64,000 nt of DNA from Neolewinella lacunae (GTDB lineage: Bacteria; Bacteroidota; Bacteroidia; Chitinophagales; Saprospiraceae): contig NZ_JACSIT010000034.1 in assembly GCF_014349155.1 (NCBI RefSeq), forward strand, positions 40,738 to 104,737, given 5' to 3'. Below are positions 17,413 to 25,133 of the stretch, in pieces. The notes below the pieces were generated by a model. It was given only the letters and a program-made list of their open reading frames with translations, was not told the DNA's origin and ran no database searches. A program made the position numbers and the translations under genes. Numbering within the stretch: position 1 is the stretch's first letter; the number at the start of each line of letters is the position of its first letter.

Positions 17413-19047
17413 ATGTTAAAGCACTTATTACTAGTATCCGCAATGCTGACCTGCTTGTCTCTCGCAGCTCAGGATTCTCAGTATCCTTGGGAGTTCGGCA
17501 TTCGATTAGGGACCTCCTCCATTGGCGGAGACATGATCGAGAACGACATCATCTTCCTCAACCAGCCCAAGTTCAGCGCTGGTCTTTCTTTGCGCCGCCG
17601 CCTGGGCACCACCTTCGCGCTGCGGGGTAGCTTCGATTACGGTACGCTTTCGAGCGACGACACCAAGTCTGATGACGCTTCCCAGGTTGCCCGTGGCTGG
17701 AAATCCGAAGCCACCATTCTGGAGCCTTCGCTTTCGCTTGAATTCGAGCCCTTCGCGGGCAAGCGTTTCAGCAACGGCACCTTCAAAAAAATCCTCTCTC
17801 CCTACATCAGTGCGGGAGTTGGGTACGGCATCTGGGGCGAGGTAGACACGGACTTCAACGGTGCGTCTAACGCTGCCATCGTCCAAGACCAACAAGAGAA
17901 CCTCGACGACAAAGGCGGAGTGGTTTTCCCCGTTGGTGGTGGTCTTAAGTGGTACGTTTCCCGCAAGTCTTCCATTGGTCTTGACCTTGCCTACCGCATT
18001 ACCGGTGCGGACTTGATCGACGGCGTAAGCCAGTCTGGCAACCCTGCCAAAGACGACAGCTATATCTTCACCGGCCTGACCTTCGCTACCGGCTTCGGTA
18101 AGCCCGATGCCGACAAAGACGGCATCTTCGACGAAGACGACGCCTGCCCCACCGAGCCTGGCCCCGCCTCTACGATGGGTTGCCCCGACACGGACGGCGA
18201 CGGTGTAGCCGATAAGGACGACGCCTGCCCACAAGTTGCCGGCCTCGCTACCCTCATGGGTTGCCCCGATGGCGACGGTGACGGCGTTGCCGACAAAGAC
18301 GACGACTGCCCCACCGAAGCCGGTGTTAAGGCCCTCAACGGTTGCCCCGATGGCGACGGTGACGGCGTTGCTGACAAAGACGACGAGTGCCCCACCGAAG
18401 CCGGTGTTAAGGCCCTCAACGGTTGCCCCGATGGCGACGGTGATGGCGTTGCTGACAAAGACGACGACTGCCCCGCCGAGCCCGGCACGAAAGCCAACCG
18501 CGGCTGCCCCGACACCGACGGTGACGGCATCATCGACAAAGAAGACGAGTGCCCCACGGTGGCCGGTGTAGCTTCCCGCAACGGATGCCCCGAGCCCAGC
18601 GAGCGTCCTGAAAACCTCCAGGAGCGCATCGCCCGCTACCGCGCACTGCTCGATGGCCAGGACTTCAAGCACATCCGCGTGGATACCGTCACGGGTACCA
18701 TCGCCATCGATCGGATTTACTTCCCGACCGACGTAAGCAGCCTGAACCGCCCCGACCGCGTCATCATCGAAGAAATTGACCGCTTCCTGGAACTGCCCGG
18801 TGCCTCTGAATTCAGCATCCGCTACGAAGGACACGCCGACCGCCGTGCTTCTGACGAGTACAACCAGGCACTCTCCGAGCGCCGCGCTGGCTCCGCTGAA
18901 GCCTACACCGCTGAAAAAGGCGCTCCGGCTGCCAAACTCAGCCAAATTGGTTTCGGTGAAAACCAACCCGTTGGCGAAACCCTCCGTGAAAACCGCGTAG
19001 TCATCCCCGTAGCTACTGAGCCTACCCGGATGGTCTCTGGCAACTAA
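17413..19047 (+). CDS. OmpA-family outer-membrane protein with thrombospondin type 3 repeats
   Basis: A 544-residue protein with a signal peptide (MLKHLLLVSAMLTCLSLAAQ), an N-terminal beta-barrel (about 24-225, starting WEFGIRLGTSSIGG), six calcium-binding TSP3 repeats (about 232-393, each with D-x-D-x-D-G-x-x-D and a CP pair), and a C-terminal OmpA peptidoglycan-binding domain (about 433-536; IRYEGHADRRASDEYNQALS). It probably tethers the outer membrane to the cell wall. Three TSP3 units are nearly identical 81-bp DNA repeats. An intrinsic terminator follows the stop codon, so it is transcribed as a single gene. Confidence 0.93.
   Translation: MLKHLLLVSAMLTCLSLAAQDSQYPWEFGIRLGTSSIGGDMIENDIIFLNQPKFSAGLSLRRRLGTTFALRGSFDYGTLSSDDTKSDDASQVARGWKSEATILEPSLSLEFEPFAGKRFSNGTFKKILSPYISAGVGYGIWGEVDTDFNGASNAAIVQDQQENLDDKGGVVFPVGGGLKWYVSRKSSIGLDLAYRITGADLIDGVSQSGNPAKDDSYIFTGLTFATGFGKPDADKDGIFDEDDACPTEPGPASTMGCPDTDGDGVADKDDACPQVAGLATLMGCPDGDGDGVADKDDDCPTEAGVKALNGCPDGDGDGVADKDDECPTEAGVKALNGCPDGDGDGVADKDDDCPAEPGTKANRGCPDTDGDGIIDKEDECPTVAGVASRNGCPEPSERPENLQERIARYRALLDGQDFKHIRVDTVTGTIAIDRIYFPTDVSSLNRPDRVIIEEIDRFLELPGASEFSIRYEGHADRRASDEYNQALSERRAGSAEAYTAEKGAPAAKLSQIGFGENQPVGETLRENRVVIPVATEPTRMVSGN
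18262..18504 (+). repeat. 81-bp tandem repeat inside the TSP3 region, three units
   Basis: Three consecutive units beginning near 18262, 18343 and 18424 encode GCPDGDGDGVADKDD followed by about twelve further residues. The first two are almost base-identical and the third diverges at its end, indicating recent unit duplication. Copy-number variation between strains is likely. Confidence 0.8.
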
Positions 19048-19079
19048 TTTCCCGAGCCGGTAAAAACCCGGATCACGTT

Positions 19080-19124
19080 AGCGGGCTGTTTCCTCCCACG
19101 GGGGAAGCAGCCCGCTTTCTTTTT
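19080..19124 (+). terminator. Intrinsic terminator after the TSP3/OmpA gene
   Basis: A long stem, with AGCGGGCTG and inner TTCC-type pairing closed by GCAGCCCGCT, is followed by TTTCTTTTT. It begins 33 bases after the stop codon. Confidence 0.85.
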
Positions 19125-19467
19125 GGGCGGAACCCACCGGGAACGCAAGTACTCGTCCCAGGGCCAGGTAGCCATAAGTAGCGGAGGGTCACCCCCTTGT
19201 GAGAAATTTATTGCGGCATTTCCTTTGCCGTTCGCGCAGAAAACCGCACTTTTGTAGTCCTGCCTATATTTTGCGAAGTAAACGGCAGGTTCAGTCGATA
19301 CCACCGCTAGTAAGTCTTATTCATGCCTTACGTCCGGTTTCTTCCCGGGCACAGGCCGCACTACGATCAATCCGCTCCGAATAGCGGACCGGACGGAAGG
19401 CCTCTATTTGTGTCGGCTAAGCACATTTTGTCTTTCATTCTTGAACCACTGGGAAAAGCACAGGGAT
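19125..19467. other. Non-coding region before the TPR gene
   Basis: These 343 bases contain no convincing gene. A small hairpin, TCCGCT/AGCGGA, lies at about 19371-19388, and TCTATTTG near 19400 resembles a -7 box with one mismatch. I see nothing else identifiable. Confidence 0.4.
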
Positions 19468-20496
19468 ATGTCAGATTACAGGATCATCATTGCGGGACAA
19501 CTCGAATTCGGCTCCGAGCGCGTCTTCCGGCAGGTTTTTGACCAGTACGTTCACCGGATGGAGAACTACTACAAAGGAGATATTCTGCTGAAGCCGGAAG
19601 ATTTCTTCAAGGAGCAGGACCTTATCCTCGACGTACCCCGCACCGTTGTCAATGGCAGCGAACGACACTGGCTCAACACCCTTAACCTCCTCGAAAGGGT
19701 GGTTTCTTTCAGCATTGCCGGCAGCCTGAATCTTTGGCGTTTGGATGCGGGGACCATTCTGGATCACCACCTTTTGGAACCGCAGAGCGACCGGACCACA
19801 GTGCAACTCTTCAACCAGGGCCGGCAGTTGGTCAATCAGGAGGACAAGGAAGAAGAGGCCCTGGCGATGATGACTACGGTAGTAGACCGCTTCGCGCGCC
19901 ACGCCCAGGCCTACGAACGCCGCGGCTTCGTTAATTTCCGTCTCGGCAACCTCAAAGACGCGCTCTACGACTACGACAAAAGCCTCAACATCTACCCCGC
20001 CATGCCCGAAAGCCACTACGGCCGTGGGCTCACCTACTCCCGCCTGGAGCAGTGGGAACAGGCTGCCGCAGACTTTGAAGCAGTAACCAACAACAGCATC
20101 CCCCACCAGGCCATTTACTGGATGGCCCAGGTGGCGCTGGGGGACACCTACCTCCGCCTCGGCCGCCCGGCCGACGCCCAACGCCTCTTCAACCTCTTCT
20201 CCAAGCGCAAGCAACGGATTGGCAGCCTCGACCGCTACGACCGGCGGGTAAACTACGACCTGGGCAAACTCCTGGCCAAAACGGGTCGGTACCCAGATGC
20301 CCACGCCGCCTTCGAACTGGCCCTGAAAGCAGTGCCCGACGAGAAAGCCCCCTCCGAAGCCAAAATCCACTACCACTACGGCCTTTCCCTTAAGGCCGCC
20401 GGACAGGTCGATAAATCCGTCGAACACCTTACCCTGGCTGCAAAGGAACTTCCCGAAGCCAACGAGGCGCTGCAGCAAGGCCGGATCGGGGCCTGA
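19468..20496 (+). CDS. Cytoplasmic TPR-repeat protein
   Basis: A 342-residue protein without a signal peptide or membrane span. The first 115 residues form an unknown N-terminal region (MSDYRIIIAGQLEFGSERVF). From about 130 onward come tetratricopeptide-type helix pairs (AYERRGFVNFRLGNLKDALYDYDKSL, split here only for description; then SHYGRGLTYSRLEQWEQAAADF). TPR arrays mediate protein-protein contact; the partner is unknown. The ATG at 19468 gives a natural N-terminus and avoids an upstream Cys/Trp-rich stretch. It is separated from the next gene by 126 bases. Confidence 0.8.
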   Translation: MSDYRIIIAGQLEFGSERVFRQVFDQYVHRMENYYKGDILLKPEDFFKEQDLILDVPRTVVNGSERHWLNTLNLLERVVSFSIAGSLNLWRLDAGTILDHHLLEPQSDRTTVQLFNQGRQLVNQEDKEEEALAMMTTVVDRFARHAQAYERRGFVNFRLGNLKDALYDYDKSLNIYPAMPESHYGRGLTYSRLEQWEQAAADFEAVTNNSIPHQAIYWMAQVALGDTYLRLGRPADAQRLFNLFSKRKQRIGSLDRYDRRVNYDLGKLLAKTGRYPDAHAAFELALKAVPDEKAPSEAKIHYHYGLSLKAAGQVDKSVEHLTLAAKELPEANEALQQGRIGA

Positions 20497-20622
20497 GGCC
20501 ACCGTTGCCAGAAAAGCAATTACGATAATTGAAGCGGACGCCCCAGCCCGGCGGCAGTTCCGTAGGGCCAGCCGGGTAACATCCCACCCTTTCCCTGCGT
20601 TATGAGCGGAAAGTAATTTCCC

Positions 20623-22569
20623 TTGACTTTCTCTCGCTGCTTACTGCTTTGCTTTACTGTTCTCTGCCTGTTCTCGTCCTGTGCGACGGCCCAAACGGCC
20701 ATGAAGAAAAAGGACCAGGAAAAACTGGTGGCGGCCCGTTCTGCCCTGGACCTCGGAAAATTTTCCGATGCCCGCAGCGTACTTTCGGGCCTGGTGGCCA
20801 AATACCCCGCCGAAAAAGACCTCTATTACCTGCGGGCCCTGGCCGCTAAAGGAAGCTATGACCTCCCGGCCGCAGTTGCCGATCTCCGGCAGGGACTGGC
20901 CCTGGACCCGAAGAAAAGCCCAACGGCCTACCGGGAATTGGGCGAAGCACTCAGCCTGCTGGAAGACTTCACCGGGGCCCGGAGCGCCTACGAGCAGTAC
21001 CGCGCGGCGCTGGGGGAAAACGCCCGCCCCGAAAGAAAACAGGAAGCCGAGCGCCTGGTGAACACCGCCAATACGGCCGTTCAACTGGCGGCGGAGCCCG
21101 TGCCTTTCACACCCGTTCCCGTTCCGGGGGGCATCAACACGGCCGAGCACCTGGAATACTTTCCTACGTTAAGCATCGACGGGCAGCGGATGATCTTTAC
21201 CCGGCGCGTCAACCGTGAGCAGGAAGACTTTTACTTCAGCGACAAGCTCCCCGACGGCACCTGGCACACCGCCGAGCCCTTGGCCGGGGCAAATACGGAC
21301 TTCGACGAAGGCGCCCAAAGCATCACCGCCGACGGTAATTACCTGGTGTTTACCGCCTGCAACCGTCCTGACGGCGCGGGCAGTTGTGATCTGCTCTACA
21401 CCGAATGGCTGGGAGACCGTTGGACGCCAGCCAAGTCCCTCGGTCCCAACATCAACACGAAGTACTACGAAGCCCAACCCAGCCTTTCGCCCGACGGGCA
21501 ATTTCTCTTCTTTACCAGCAACCGACCGGGCGGCCAGGGCCAGAGCGATCTTTACGCCAGTGGTCGGTTATCCGACGGCGGGTGGTCTGTCCCCACCAAC
21601 CTGGGCCCCCGCATCAACACCAGTGGCCAAGACCAGTACCCCTACTGGGCGGCCGATGGGCAAACCCTCTTTTTTACCAGCGATGGGCACCCGGGCATGG
21701 GCGGGGAAGACCTTTTCCGAAGCGTGCTGGGCCGCGACAATGTATGGAGCCTGCCGACCAACCTCGGCTATCCCATCAACACCGCCGCAGATGAGACCAA
21801 CCTCTTCATCGCCCTCAACGGCAGTACGGCCTACTTCAGCAAGCGGGAGGTGAACCCCGGCAGCGGAGTGGTGGACGTGAATATCTTTACTTTCGAGCTG
21901 CCCGCTGCGTTGCGGCCCGTGGCAGCCACCTACCTGCAAGCCTTCGTGACCGATGCCACCACGGGGATGCCGCTGGCCGCAACGGTGCGCCTGCGGCCCC
22001 TTGACGCTGCGGGGCCAGCCACCCAAAGAACCAGCAACGAGGCCGGGCAATTTCTGGCGGTTTTGCCCGCCAACCGGGATTATGCCCTGACCGTAGACCA
22101 CCCGGGCTACGTCTTTTACGCCGACCGCTTCAGCCTCAGCGACGGTTTTGCGCCGGAGGAGCCCTTCCGCCTCGAAGTGCCACTGGTGCCCGTGGAAAAG
22201 GCCCTGGCCGACGGAGGGCAAGAGGCCGATGGCTCGACGGCCTTCCGCAATGTGCTTTTCGCGACGGGCAGTGCTGCCCTGTTGCCCGTCTCTTCGGAAG
22301 AACTTGACCGCCTGGCCGAGCTGCTGCGCAAAGCTCCAGACTACCGCGTGGCCATCATCGGGCATACGGACGACGTGGGCAGCGAAGCCGACAACCTGGC
22401 CCTGAGCCAACAGCGGGCCGCAGCGGTAAAAAGCTACCTGGTAGAACAAGGCATTGCCGACGCGCGAATCACTACCGAGGGGCTCGGGGAAAGTAGGCCG
22501 GTAGCTGACAACTCCACGGAGGAAGGGCGGGCGAAAAACCGCCGTACCACTTTCCGCCTTTTCCGGTAA
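20623..22569 (+). CDS. PorE-like lipoprotein: TPR, PD40 propeller, CRD, OmpA
   Basis: A 648-residue protein that starts at TTG; an in-frame TAA just upstream rules out a longer form, and this start gives a type II signal sequence with lipobox LFSSC (Cys20). Domains in order: TPR (about 25-145), PD40/WD40-type beta-propeller (about 165-430, repeated SPDGQFLFFTSNRPGG-like blades), a carboxypeptidase regulatory-like fold (about 436-525, VTDATTGMPLAATVRL), and OmpA peptidoglycan-binding (about 540-648, IIGHTDDVGSEADNLALS). This is the architecture described for the T9SS protein PorE, which links the secretion machine to peptidoglycan. Other Bacteroidota paralogues share it, so the T9SS role is inferred. 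Confidence 0.85.
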   Translation: MTFSRCLLLCFTVLCLFSSCATAQTAMKKKDQEKLVAARSALDLGKFSDARSVLSGLVAKYPAEKDLYYLRALAAKGSYDLPAAVADLRQGLALDPKKSPTAYRELGEALSLLEDFTGARSAYEQYRAALGENARPERKQEAERLVNTANTAVQLAAEPVPFTPVPVPGGINTAEHLEYFPTLSIDGQRMIFTRRVNREQEDFYFSDKLPDGTWHTAEPLAGANTDFDEGAQSITADGNYLVFTACNRPDGAGSCDLLYTEWLGDRWTPAKSLGPNINTKYYEAQPSLSPDGQFLFFTSNRPGGQGQSDLYASGRLSDGGWSVPTNLGPRINTSGQDQYPYWAADGQTLFFTSDGHPGMGGEDLFRSVLGRDNVWSLPTNLGYPINTAADETNLFIALNGSTAYFSKREVNPGSGVVDVNIFTFELPAALRPVAATYLQAFVTDATTGMPLAATVRLRPLDAAGPATQRTSNEAGQFLAVLPANRDYALTVDHPGYVFYADRFSLSDGFAPEEPFRLEVPLVPVEKALADGGQEADGSTAFRNVLFATGSAALLPVSSEELDRLAELLRKAPDYRVAIIGHTDDVGSEADNLALSQQRAAAVKSYLVEQGIADARITTEGLGESRPVADNSTEEGRAKNRRTTFRLFR

Positions 22570-22631
22570 TGGATCAGCCTTGGGAGGACGGGCATTGCTC
22601 CTCCCCCTTTGGGGGCTGGGGGGCCAACCTT

Positions 22632-22676
22632 CTCCCCCCTTCGGGGGGCCGGGGGGGAGCACCTGCGGCCGCGCCC
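22632..22676 (+). repeat. 45-bp composite repeat, copy B (with exact 18-bp element)
   Basis: The C6-TTCG-G6 hairpin, CC, seven G and AG lead into the exact 18-bp element at 22659-22676. A second degenerate C/G hairpin without the element precedes it at about 22598-22625. It is located between two co-oriented genes. Confidence 0.9.
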
Positions 22677-22712
22677 TAAACGACCTCCCGCAATGGAGTC
22701 GTGCGCAGGCTC

Positions 22713-22720
22713 TACCTTTA
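22713..22720 (+). promoter_or_regulatory. Putative -7 element, leaderless start
   Basis: TACCTTTA has one mismatch to TAnnTTTG and is separated from the ATG at 22725 by four bases (CGGC), the same arrangement and spacer as at the mscS-like gene. Confidence 0.4.
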
Positions 22721-22724
22721 CGGC

Positions 22725-23411
22725 ATGGACGATACTCCTCTGCCGCCCCGATCCTTGCCGCGCCCCTACTGGGCCCTGGCCCTGAGCGTCTTGTTCCACC
22801 CTTTGCTGGTGCCGACGTACATGTACATTTTGCTCCTACGGATTAACCCGTTCCTCTTTGGCTCCAATGGGTTTGGGGACGAGCGAGCGATGCTTACGCT
22901 GATCATGCTGGTCGTCTACACCTTCGTAATCCCGGTGGTGTCGGTTTTGCTGATGATCATGCTCAACATGGTGAGCAACGTGATGGTGGAAGACCGGATG
23001 GAGCGCGTGGGGCCGCTGTTGCTGGTGATGGTACTGTATTTCTGGATCTACTACAACCTGAGCAAGAGCAACGATGTGCCGACCATTTTCTCGGCTTTTT
23101 TGCTCGGCGTAGTGGTGGCGCTGGCGGTATCTTTTGCCGTCAATACCCTGGAAAAAATCAGTCTCCACGCCGTGGGCATGGGTGGGCTGACGGGGATGGT
23201 GATGATCACGATGGCGCTGTTTGGCAGCCAGGGACTAGTGGTGGGGGGTGCGACGTATAGCCTGGGGCTGCTCGTGATGGCGATTGTGCTGCTGGCGGGA
23301 CTGGTGGGGACGGCCCGTTTGGCGCTGGGTTCGCATACGCTGGCCCAGGTAGTTGCGGGCTACGTGGTGGGCTTTGTGGCGCAGTGGGTGGGCCTGAAGT
23401 TCTATTTTTAG
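22725..23411 (+). CDS. Multi-span membrane protein, PAP2-like
   Basis: A 228-residue protein with about six hydrophobic helices. Near the C-terminus, ARLALGSHTLAQVVAGYVVG resembles motif 3 of PAP2 lipid phosphatases (usually S-R-x5-H-x3-D), but the final Asp position is Gln/Val and no K-x6-RP motif 1 is visible. It is either a divergent PAP2-fold protein or an unrelated family. The ATG at 22725 was chosen because it follows a -7 box by four bases. It ends 19 bases before the deacylase gene, so the two may be co-transcribed. Confidence 0.65.
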   Translation: MDDTPLPPRSLPRPYWALALSVLFHPLLVPTYMYILLLRINPFLFGSNGFGDERAMLTLIMLVVYTFVIPVVSVLLMIMLNMVSNVMVEDRMERVGPLLLVMVLYFWIYYNLSKSNDVPTIFSAFLLGVVVALAVSFAVNTLEKISLHAVGMGGLTGMVMITMALFGSQGLVVGGATYSLGLLVMAIVLLAGLVGTARLALGSHTLAQVVAGYVVGFVAQWVGLKFYF

Positions 23412-23430
23412 TTTTGGCAAGCGCAGTTAC

Positions 23431-24390
23431 ATGGGAAACAACGAACAATCGGCCCGCATCATCGGGCACTTCAGGGGGGAAGAAATGGGGCCACTGGTGG
23501 TGGCCATCGGCGGTATTCACGGCAACGAACCGGCGGGGGTGCTTGCTTTGGAGCGCTTGTTTGAACTGCTGGCGGAGGAGCCGCTGGTGAACCCAGGCTT
23601 CAACTTCCGCGGGGAATTACTGGCCCTGCGCGGCAACCTGGCGGCGCTGGCGGCGGGTAAGCGCTACATCGATACGGACCTGAACCGCATCTGGCGGGTG
23701 AGGAACAGCGACCCCGAGCAATTTACCACTTCCGAAGACCACGAACTACACGAGCTATTGGCCGCCATTGAGACGGCGCTGGAAGAATCGCCCCTGAGCG
23801 AGCTGGTTTTGCTGGACCTCCATACCACCACGGCGGGCGGGGGCATTTTTGCGGTTACGGGCGACGATGAGCCCAGTCTTTCGCTGGCCGCCGAGATGAG
23901 TGTGCCCGTGATCAAAGGGATGCTGAGTGGATTGCAGGGGACGACCCTGCACTATTTCCGGGGCAATCACTTTGCTACGTCTTTGCCCGTGCGGGCAATT
24001 TCCTTTGAAGCGGGATTCCACGAAGACCCCGCCTCGGTGGAGCTGGCCCTGGCCGCGACGGTCAACCTGCTGCGGGCCCTGGGCTGTGTGAAGGAAGAAG
24101 ACGTCAGCACCCACCACGACGCCCGCCTGCGTGAGGCGGCCCGGGGGCTGCCCCGCCTGACGGAACTGGCCTACGTGCACCGCATTGCCCGCGACGGCAG
24201 CGACCAGTTCAGGATGCGGCCCGGCTACCGGAATTTCCAGCCCATCGTAAAGGGGGAACTCCTCGGCGAAGACTGTGGTGGCCCCATCACCGCGCCAGCC
24301 GCCGGTTACCTGCTTATGCCGCTCTACCAGGCCCAGGGTGACGAAGGATTTTTCATCGTCCAGGACTACCAGTTGCCCTCCGCCTATTAA
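23431..24390 (+). CDS. Succinylglutamate desuccinylase/aspartoacylase-family zinc enzyme
   Basis: A 319-residue cytoplasmic protein of the M14-like AstE/AspA family. Zinc ligands are His30 and Glu33 (GGIHGNEPAG) and His131 (LLDLHTTT); ISFEAGFHED later supplies the Glu-containing catalytic strand. Members remove acyl groups from amino acids or related small molecules; the substrate here is unknown. It lies in a compact run (PAP2-like, this gene, nadD) with 19 and 11 bases between genes. Confidence 0.88.
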   Translation: MGNNEQSARIIGHFRGEEMGPLVVAIGGIHGNEPAGVLALERLFELLAEEPLVNPGFNFRGELLALRGNLAALAAGKRYIDTDLNRIWRVRNSDPEQFTTSEDHELHELLAAIETALEESPLSELVLLDLHTTTAGGGIFAVTGDDEPSLSLAAEMSVPVIKGMLSGLQGTTLHYFRGNHFATSLPVRAISFEAGFHEDPASVELALAATVNLLRALGCVKEEDVSTHHDARLREAARGLPRLTELAYVHRIARDGSDQFRMRPGYRNFQPIVKGELLGEDCGGPITAPAAGYLLMPLYQAQGDEGFFIVQDYQLPSAY

Positions 24391-24401
24391 ACTTAGTCTC
24401 C

Positions 24402-24983
24402 ATGGCCCCGCGCAAAACCGGTCTTTTTTTCGGCTCTTTCAATCCTGTGCACGTCGGGCACATGATCATTGCCAACTACATGGCAACGCGTACTGAACTG
24501 GATGAGGTGTGGCTCGTGGTGAGCCCGCAGAACCCCTTTAAAAAGGCGGGGAGCCTGGCGCGGGACCACGACCGGCTCCACCTGGTACAGCTGGCCATTG
24601 GCGATACGCCGGGCTTACGGGCCAGCAACGTCGAGTTTGACCTCCCGAAACCCTCTTACACGATCGACACCCTGGCGGTCTTGCGCGAGCGCTACCCCGA
24701 GCGGGAGTTCAGCCTCATCATGGGCAGCGATAACCTGCCGACCCTGCCGAAGTGGAAAAATGCGGACATCATTCTGCGCGACTTCACCATCCACGTCTAC
24801 GAGCGCCCGGGCTATCCGGCGGGCGAGCTGGGCAGCCACCCCAGCGTGCGGCGGCACGAGGCACCGCTGATGCACCTCTCGGCCACCTATATCCGCGAGT
24901 GCATCCAGGCCGGACACAGCATCCGTTACCTCGTGCCGGCGGCAGTGGCCAAAGAGCTGGACGCAACGGGCATGTACCGCTAG
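24402..24983 (+). CDS. nadD: Nicotinate-nucleotide adenylyltransferase
   Basis: A 193-residue enzyme that joins ATP and nicotinate mononucleotide in NAD synthesis. The nucleotidyltransferase motif GLFFGSFNPVHVGHM is intact at the N-terminus, and LSATYIRECIQAG near the end corresponds to the conserved ISxTxIR signature. IMGSDNLPTLPKWKN is also typical of NadD. It begins 11 bases after the deacylase stop codon and is followed directly by a repeat element, so it is probably the last gene of its operon. Confidence 0.96.
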   Translation: MAPRKTGLFFGSFNPVHVGHMIIANYMATRTELDEVWLVVSPQNPFKKAGSLARDHDRLHLVQLAIGDTPGLRASNVEFDLPKPSYTIDTLAVLRERYPEREFSLIMGSDNLPTLPKWKNADIILRDFTIHVYERPGYPAGELGSHPSVRRHEAPLMHLSATYIRECIQAGHSIRYLVPAAVAKELDATGMYR

Positions 24984-24984
24984 G

Positions 24985-25029
24985 GGGCGCGGCCGCAGGT
25001 GCTCCCCCCCGACCCCCCGGAGGGGGGAG
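24985..25029 (-). repeat. 45-bp composite repeat, copy C (with exact 18-bp element)
   Basis: Reverse orientation: the exact 18-bp element at 24985-25002 is followed by the C/G hairpin. It begins one or two bases after the nadD stop codon. The hairpin loop is slightly different (CCGG in place of TTCG), but the total length of 45 is unchanged. Confidence 0.88.
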
Positions 25030-25133
25030 ACCGGATGTAGGAGCAAAGAAGGCCAACAGCACGGTTGTAGCGGTGTACATTGTGAAAGGAATGCGCTACT
25101 TTAGCCCTTCTAATCAGCTCACCACACTTGAAC

